Translations under genes and position numbers: made by a program
Shown here: one piece after another, positions 6,303-10,254 of the stretch
Numbering within the stretch: position 1 is the first letter of the stretch
Layout: every line of letters starts with the position of its first letter
NCBI GenBank assembly: GCA_023260615.1
Contig: JALQUY010000058.1
Span: forward strand, 1-10,254
Length of the DNA stretch: 10,254 nucleotides
Source of the DNA: Schleiferiaceae bacterium
GTDB lineage: Bacteria > Bacteroidota > Bacteroidia > Flavobacteriales > Schleiferiaceae
Direction of reading: 5' to 3'
Notes under the pieces: model-generated
Database searches by the model: none
What the model was told of the DNA's origin: nothing
The model's input: the letters and a program-made list of their open reading frames with translations, nothing else

Positions 6303-7124
6303 ATGGGCGTACGTAAACTAAAAGCAATCACTCCTGGGCAGCGTTTTCGCTCAGTGAATGACTTTGCGGCGATCACCACCAATGCTCCAGAGAAATCATT
6401 GACGGTTTCTAAGAAGCGCTCTGGCGGTCGTAACAATTCGGGTAAGATGACCATGCGTTACATTGGTGGCGGTGCTAAGCAGCGCTACCGTGTGGTGGAC
6501 TTCAAACGTGAGAAGTTTGGTGTTCCTGCTACGGTTAAAACCATTGAATACGATCCCAATCGTTCTGCATTTATCGCTTTGGTGGTTTATGCGGACGGTG
6601 AGAAGCGATACATCATCGCTCCCAATGGCTTGAAGGTGGGTCAGACCATCGTTTCAGGCACGGGTTCTGCTCCTGAGGTGGGTAACACCTTGAAGTTGTC
6701 TGAACTTCCTTTGGGTACGATCATCCACAACATTGAGCTCCGTCCTGGTCAGGGTGGCATCATCGCACGCAGTGCTGGTGCTTTTGCTCAGTTGGCTGCA
6801 CGTGATGGCAAGTATGCCACACTGAAAATGCCTTCTGGTGAGACCCGCATGATCCTCGTAGAGTGTTTGGCTACGGTTGGCGTTGTTTCAAACAGCGACC
6901 ACCAGCAAGTCGAAAGTGGTAAGGCAGGTCGCAGCCGTTGGTTGGGCCGTCGTCCTCGCACACGTGGTGTTGCCATGAACCCTGTCGATCACCCCATGGG
7001 TGGTGGTGAAGGCCGTTCATCTGGTGGTCACCCACGTTCACGCAAGGGTATCCCTGCGAAGGGCTACAAGACGCGCACTCCGAAGAAAGCGAGCAACCGT
7101 TACATCATTGAAAAACGTAAGTAA
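6303..7124 (+). CDS. rplB: 50S ribosomal protein L2
   Basis: L2 is among the most conserved ribosomal proteins. It is needed for subunit association and for the structure of the peptidyl transferase centre. The 273 residues match the family length exactly (E. coli 273). Seen in order are SGGRNNSGKMTMRYIGGGAK (40-59), the OB-fold and SH3-like RNA-binding core, IELRPGQGG (144-152), and the C-terminal loop MNPVDHPMGGGEGR (225-238). His230 corresponds to E. coli His229, long implicated in peptidyl transferase function. The basic tail ends RYIIEKRK. It is spaced 5 nt from rplW and 3 nt from rpsS. The start ATG follows AAGAATC, with A at -3. Confidence 0.99.
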   Translation: MGVRKLKAITPGQRFRSVNDFAAITTNAPEKSLTVSKKRSGGRNNSGKMTMRYIGGGAKQRYRVVDFKREKFGVPATVKTIEYDPNRSAFIALVVYADGEKRYIIAPNGLKVGQTIVSGTGSAPEVGNTLKLSELPLGTIIHNIELRPGQGGIIARSAGAFAQLAARDGKYATLKMPSGETRMILVECLATVGVVSNSDHQQVESGKAGRSRWLGRRPRTRGVAMNPVDHPMGGGEGRSSGGHPRSRKGIPAKGYKTRTPKKASNRYIIEKRK

Positions 7125-7127
7125 GCA

Positions 7128-7406
7128 ATGGCACGTTCACTAAAAAAAGGACCCTACATCCATTACAAGCTTGAGAAGCGAGTCATGGAGAACGTAGAAT
7201 CAGGCAAAAAGACGGTCGTTAAGACGTGGTCTCGCGCCTCTATGATCAGCCCCGACTTTGTGGGACAGACCATTGCAGTTCACAACGGTAAAACTTTCAT
7301 CCCTGTTTTCGTTACCGAGAACATGGTAGGTCACAAGTTGGGCGAATTCGCTCCTACGCGCACCTTCCGTGGTCACGCTGGTAAGAAAGACAAGGGCAAA
7401 CGTTAA
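7128..7406 (+). CDS. rpsS: 30S ribosomal protein S19
   Basis: S19 sits in the 30S head with S13 and touches the A-site tRNA and the 50S bridge. The 92-residue protein has the diagnostic start MARSLKKGPYI, the motif TWSRASMISPDFVGQTIAVH (33-52), then VTENMVGHKLGEFAPTRTF (62-80) and a lysine-rich end. The gene lies 3 nt after rplB and ends with a TAA that is followed in frame by TAG, a tandem stop. rplV starts 6 nt further on. Confidence 0.99.
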   Translation: MARSLKKGPYIHYKLEKRVMENVESGKKTVVKTWSRASMISPDFVGQTIAVHNGKTFIPVFVTENMVGHKLGEFAPTRTFRGHAGKKDKGKR

Positions 7407-7412
7407 TAGGCC

Positions 7413-7844
7413 ATGGGAAATCGTAAACACTCCTCGGCAGAAGCCATGAAAGAGGCACGCAAAAGCGTTGCTATGGCTAAGTTGAATAACTGCCCCACAT
7501 CTCCTCGCAAAATGCGCTTGGTTGCGGACATGGTTCGCGGCATGGAGGTAGCAAAAGCCTTGTATGTATTGAAGCACAGCGGCAAAGAAGCGAGCATCCG
7601 TTTGGAGAAGCTTTTGTTGTCTGCCTTGAGCAACTGGCAAGCCAAAAATGAAGGCGTCTCTATGGACGAAGCCAATTTGGTCGTTCAGTCTATTTCTGTA
7701 GACGGTGGCCGTATGCTTAAGCGCGTTCAACCTGCTCCCCAGGGTCGTGCACACCGCGTACGCAAGCGCTCCAACCATGTAACTATCGTGGTAGGTGCTG
7801 CCAACGAAGCTCCTGTAGTAACCGAAGTAAACGAAGCTAAATAA
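7413..7844 (+). CDS. rplV: 50S ribosomal protein L22
   Basis: L22 spans the 50S subunit and lines the exit tunnel next to L4; its beta-hairpin is involved in nascent-chain sensing and macrolide response. At 143 residues it is longer than E. coli L22 (110). The extra length is an N-terminal segment of about 20 residues before the core NNCPTSPRKMRLVADMVRG (25-43) and an acidic C-terminal tail (about 127-143), both common in Bacteroidota. The tunnel hairpin is VDGGRMLKRVQPAPQGRAHR (96-115). The TAA overlaps the rpsC ATG by one base, and rpsS lies 6 nt upstream. Confidence 0.98.
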   Translation: MGNRKHSSAEAMKEARKSVAMAKLNNCPTSPRKMRLVADMVRGMEVAKALYVLKHSGKEASIRLEKLLLSALSNWQAKNEGVSMDEANLVVQSISVDGGRMLKRVQPAPQGRAHRVRKRSNHVTIVVGAANEAPVVTEVNEAK

Positions 7845-8584
7845 TGGGACAAAAAGCTAATCCTATCGGCAATCGCCTCGGTTTCATCCGCGGTTGGGAC
7901 TCTCAGTGGTACGGTGGCCGTAACTACGGTGATAAAATCGCTGAGGATGCTGCCATCCGCAAGTACTTGTACGCACGCTTGTCTCGTGCCAACGTTTCTC
8001 GCATTATCATTGAGCGCACGCTCAAGTTGGTAACCGTGACCATCGCTACGGCTCGTCCTGGTGTGATCATTGGTAAAGGCGGTACGGAGGTAGATAAGCT
8101 TCGTGAAGAGTTGAAGAAGTTGACCAAGAAGGACGTTCAAATCAATATCCACGAGATCAAGCGTCCTGAATTGGATGCTAAGTTGGTTGCTGATTCAATC
8201 GCTCGTCAAATCGAAGGTCGTATTTCATTTCGTCGTGCCGTGAAAATGTCCATGGGTTCTACCATGCGCATGGGTGCAGAAGGTATCAAGGTCCAGTTGA
8301 GCGGACGTTTGAACGGTGCTGAAATTGCTCGTTCTGAGAAGTTCAAGGAAGGTCGTACGCCTTTGCACACCTTCCGTGCAGACATCGACTACCATATCTC
8401 TGAAGCGCATACGACCTATGGCCGTATCGGTATCAAAGTTTGGATCATGAAAGGCGAAGTATACGGCAAGCGCGACTTGACCAATGTGTTGGGTGCTTCT
8501 AAGCGTCCTACGGCAGCTGGTCCTGGTGCTGGCGCTCCTGGTCGTGGACCCGCACGTCGCCGTCCTAACAATCGCAAAGCTTAA
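7844..8584 (+). CDS. rpsC: 30S ribosomal protein S3
   Basis: S3 lies at the mRNA entry channel, where S3, S4 and S5 form the ribosomal helicase. In the 246 residues the KH domain carries the GXXG loop GKGG at 77-80 (within ARPGVIIGKGGTEVDKL), and the C-terminal S3 domain includes MRMGAEGIKVQLSGRLNGAE (141-160) and HTFRADIDY (175-183). Residues from about 219 onward form a low-complexity Ala/Pro/Gly/Arg tail that is probably disordered and basic. The ATG overlaps the rplV stop by one base, so translation is probably coupled. rplP follows after 14 nt. Confidence 0.99.
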   Translation: MGQKANPIGNRLGFIRGWDSQWYGGRNYGDKIAEDAAIRKYLYARLSRANVSRIIIERTLKLVTVTIATARPGVIIGKGGTEVDKLREELKKLTKKDVQINIHEIKRPELDAKLVADSIARQIEGRISFRRAVKMSMGSTMRMGAEGIKVQLSGRLNGAEIARSEKFKEGRTPLHTFRADIDYHISEAHTTYGRIGIKVWIMKGEVYGKRDLTNVLGASKRPTAAGPGAGAPGRGPARRRPNNRKA

Positions 8585-8598
8585 TTCGGATATAGATC

Positions 8599-9021
8599 AT
8601 GTTACAGCCGAAAAGAACTAAGTACCGTAAGACCTTCAAAGGCAAAATGAAGGGTGTGGCCCAGCGTGGCGCAACCTTGGCCTTTGGTTCCTATGGCATC
8701 AAATCCTTGGAAGAGGTATGGATGACCGCCCGTCAGATCGAAGCAGCTCGTATCGCCGCAACGCGTTACATGAAGCGTGAAGGTCAGTTGTGGATTCGTG
8801 TTTTCCCAGATAAGCCTATCACCAAGAAGCCTTTGGAAGTACGTATGGGTAAAGGTAAAGGTGGTGTAGAATACTACGCAGCCGTTATTCGTCCAGGACG
8901 TATGTTGTTTGAACTCGATGGAGTACCCGAAGAAGTAGCTGTAGAAGCATTGCGCTTGGCAGCTCAGAAGCTTCCGGTCAAGACCAAGTTGGTTACCCGT
9001 CGTGATTTGGTTAACGCTTAA
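8599..9021 (+). CDS. rplP: 50S ribosomal protein L16
   Basis: L16 is a late-assembly protein that helps shape the A-site tRNA pocket of the 50S subunit. The 140-residue protein has the typical start MLQPKRTKYRKTFKGKMKG, the segment EGQLWIRVFPDKPITKKP (61-78), and VRMGKGKGGVEYYAAVIRPG (81-100). Arg82 in this loop corresponds to the arginine that is hydroxylated in E. coli L16. Length is close to E. coli (136). It is spaced 14 nt after rpsC and 12 nt before rpmC. Confidence 0.99.
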   Translation: MLQPKRTKYRKTFKGKMKGVAQRGATLAFGSYGIKSLEEVWMTARQIEAARIAATRYMKREGQLWIRVFPDKPITKKPLEVRMGKGKGGVEYYAAVIRPGRMLFELDGVPEEVAVEALRLAAQKLPVKTKLVTRRDLVNA

Positions 9022-9033
9022 TCTGGATCAGTC

Positions 9034-9225
9034 ATGAAAATGCAAGAAATTCAAGGCCTGAGCCAAGAAGAGTTGATGAACCAATTGTCTTCTTACAAGA
9101 AAGATTTGGCCGATATGCAGCGTAAGCACCGTATCAGCCCTATGGATAACCCGATGGTGATCCAGTCCACTCGCAAGATTGTGGCACGTTTGTCCACAGA
9201 AGTCACTAACCGTCAAGGTAAATAA
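9034..9225 (+). CDS. rpmC: 50S ribosomal protein L29
   Basis: L29 is a small helical-hairpin protein next to L23 at the tunnel exit and contributes to the trigger factor docking area. The 63 residues fit the family: MKMQEIQGLSQEELMNQL, then a second helix with NPMVIQSTRKIVARLSTEV (39-57). The first ATG (9034) is preferred over the second (9040) because family members usually read MKxxEIxxLS. The gene ends TAA followed in frame by TAG, and rpsQ begins 9 nt later. Confidence 0.97.
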   Translation: MKMQEIQGLSQEELMNQLSSYKKDLADMQRKHRISPMDNPMVIQSTRKIVARLSTEVTNRQGK

Positions 9226-9234
9226 TAGAGGTCG

Positions 9235-9495
9235 ATGGAAAATCAACGCAACCTCCGCAAAGAGCGAATTGGTGTAGTCACCAGTTCAGCTATGGACAAA
9301 ACGGTCACCGTTAGTGTCTCACGTCGCGTGAAGCATGCCAAGTACGGCAAGTTTATCACCTTCTCTAAGAAGTTCCACGCACACGATGAGACCAACGACT
9401 GCAACAACGGCGATACCGTTCGCATTATGGAAACTCGTCCTATGAGCAAAACCAAGGTTTGGCGCGTGGTCGAAATCATCGAAAGAGCTAAGTAA
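9235..9495 (+). CDS. rpsQ: 30S ribosomal protein S17
   Basis: S17 is a primary 16S rRNA-binding protein of OB-fold type that organises the 30S body. The 86-residue sequence carries RIGVVTSSAMDKTVTVSVSR (11-30), VKHAKYGKFITFSKKFHAHD (32-51) and GDTVRIMETRPMSKTKVWRV (59-78), all hallmarks of the family. A GAGG lies three bases before the ATG, the nearest thing to a Shine-Dalgarno sequence in the cluster, but the spacing is too short to be convincing. rplN starts 2 nt after the stop. Confidence 0.98.
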   Translation: MENQRNLRKERIGVVTSSAMDKTVTVSVSRRVKHAKYGKFITFSKKFHAHDETNDCNNGDTVRIMETRPMSKTKVWRVVEIIERAK

Positions 9496-9497
9496 TC

Positions 9498-9866
9498 ATG
9501 TTACAGACAGAATCACGTCTCCGCGTTGCGGACAATACCGGAGCCAAAGAAGTTTTGGTGATCCGTGTCTTGGGAGGTACCCGCCGTCGCTACGCCTCTG
9601 TAGGCGATAAGATTGTGGTAACCATCAAGGATGCTACTCCTGCTGGTAACGCAAAGAAAGGCACGGTCTCTAAGGCTGTTGTCGTGCGCACCAAGAAGGA
9701 AGTTCGTCGCCCTGATGGCTCGTACATCCGTTTTGACGATAACGCTTGTGTGTTGTTGAACGCCAACGGCGAAATGCGCGGAACGCGCGTTTTTGGTCCC
9801 GTTGCTCGTGAGCTCCGCGACAAGCAGTACATGAAGATTGTTTCCTTGGCACCTGAAGTGCTTTAA
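9498..9866 (+). CDS. rplN: 50S ribosomal protein L14
   Basis: L14 binds 23S rRNA near the factor-binding region, forms intersubunit bridges and is the docking site of the silencing factor RsfS. The 122-residue length matches the family (E. coli 123). It shows the diagnostic start MLQTESRLRVADNTGAKEV, then VGDKIVVTIKDATP (36-49), the segment VSKAVVVRTKKEVRRPDGSY (58-77), NACVLLNANGEMRGTRVFGP (83-102) and the end IVSLAPEVL. It is separated from rpsQ by 2 nt and from rplX by 13 nt. The start follows TAATC, with A at -3. Confidence 0.99.
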   Translation: MLQTESRLRVADNTGAKEVLVIRVLGGTRRRYASVGDKIVVTIKDATPAGNAKKGTVSKAVVVRTKKEVRRPDGSYIRFDDNACVLLNANGEMRGTRVFGPVARELRDKQYMKIVSLAPEVL

Positions 9867-9879
9867 GAATCAGAATACA

Positions 9880-10200
9880 ATGGCAAAGTTTCACATCAAG
9901 ACAGGAGATATGGTGATGGTCATCGCCGGTCGCGACAAGGGTAAGCCTGGTCGTGTGATCCGCATGATCCCCAAGCAGCAGCGTGCTGTTGTTGAGGGCA
10001 TCAACATGATCACCAAGCATCTCAAGCCTTCCGCGAGCAATCCCCAAGGGGGCATTGAGTCCATGGAAGCTCCCGTACACGTTTCAAACCTCATGGTGAT
10101 GGACGCAGCGGGTACTCCTACTCGTACACGCATCGAGCGCAACGACAAAGGACAATCGGTTCGCGTTTCTGTTAAATCTGGCAAACCCCTCACGAAGTAA
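9880..10200 (+). CDS. rplX: 50S ribosomal protein L24
   Basis: L24 is an assembly-initiating protein of the 50S subunit, with a KOW/SH3-like domain. The 106 residues begin MAKFHIKTGDMVMVIAGRDK, the KOW motif (about residues 7-35), followed by VEGINMITKHLKPS (38-51), GGIESMEAPVHVSNLMVMD (57-75) and a basic C-terminus. An upstream in-frame ATG at 9838 would add 14 residues that lie inside the end of rplN and look nothing like L24, so 9880 is taken as the start. The TAA overlaps the rplE ATG by one base. Confidence 0.98.
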   Translation: MAKFHIKTGDMVMVIAGRDKGKPGRVIRMIPKQQRAVVEGINMITKHLKPSASNPQGGIESMEAPVHVSNLMVMDAAGTPTRTRIERNDKGQSVRVSVKSGKPLTK

Positions 10201-10254
10201 TGGAACCCAAACTGAAGACTGATTTTCACAGCAAAGTTGTTCCTGCTTTGAAGG
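10200..10254 (+). CDS. rplE: 50S ribosomal protein L5, first 18 codons (runs off the right edge)
   Basis: L5 binds 5S rRNA and links the central protuberance of the 50S subunit to the P-site tRNA. Only the N-terminus is present, MEPKLKTDFHSKVVPALK, which fits the L5 start (a lysine-rich helix ending VPALK). The ATG overlaps the rplX TAA by one base. Position in the cluster, directly after rplX, is the standard location for rplE. The identification rests on this short peptide together with gene order. Confidence 0.9.
   Translation, partial: MEPKLKTDFHSKVVPALK

Noticed and set aside
9228..9231. GAGG before rpsQ as a Shine-Dalgarno sequence
   Set aside because: It is only three bases from the ATG, too close for normal pairing, and no other gene in the cluster has one.
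9838..9879. Upstream in-frame ATG for rplX
   Set aside because: The 14 extra residues overlap the rplN coding end and do not resemble L24; the ATG at 9880 gives the canonical N-terminus.
1257..10254. A mobile element, defence system, toxin-antitoxin or other novel system hidden in the window
   Set aside because: All sequence is accounted for by intact housekeeping genes with very short spacers; no foreign composition, repeats or unrecognised genes were found.

Overview
The window holds a divergently transcribed UvrD/PcrA-type DNA helicase (minus strand, only its N-terminal 418 codons are present) and the first seventeen genes of a long ribosomal-protein operon (plus strand): rpsL, rpsG, fusA, rpsJ, rplC, rplD, rplW, rplB, rpsS, rplV, rpsC, rplP, rpmC, rpsQ, rplN, rplX and the first 18 codons of rplE. 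Every complete gene appears intact. No RNA gene, mobile element, CRISPR array or prophage trace was found.

The organism is most likely a member of the Bacteroidota, probably flavobacteria-like, with a moderate G+C content that by eye is near one half. Four things support this. The ribosomal proteins, especially S10, L22, S3 and EF-G, read like Bacteroidota family members. fusA is followed directly by rpsJ with no tuf gene between, so the str and S10 operons are joined. The promoters match the Bacteroidota -33 TTTG / -7 TAnnTTTG type. Start codons lack Shine-Dalgarno sequences and instead mostly carry A at -3.

Layout: positions 1-1256 hold the helicase gene, reading leftward. Positions 1257-1416 are the only sizeable intergenic region. 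It contains back-to-back promoters for the helicase and for rpsL, A-tracts between them, and a perfect 6-bp stem-loop at the predicted 5' end of the ribosomal-protein mRNA. From 1417 to the right edge the genes are packed with spacers of 0 to 18 nt, several overlapping by one base (TAATG). There is no terminator and no room for an E. coli-style autoregulatory leader inside the cluster. One candidate internal promoter lies in the 3' part of rplD, upstream of rplW.

Together the plus-strand genes build the small-subunit decoding and head region (S12, S7, S10, S19, S3, S17), the core, exit tunnel and peptidyl-transferase surroundings of the large subunit (L3, L4, L23, L2, L22, L16, L29, L14, L24, L5), and the translocase EF-G. 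This is a housekeeping region. I found no undescribed multi-gene system. The points worth a second look concern transcription and translation signals.
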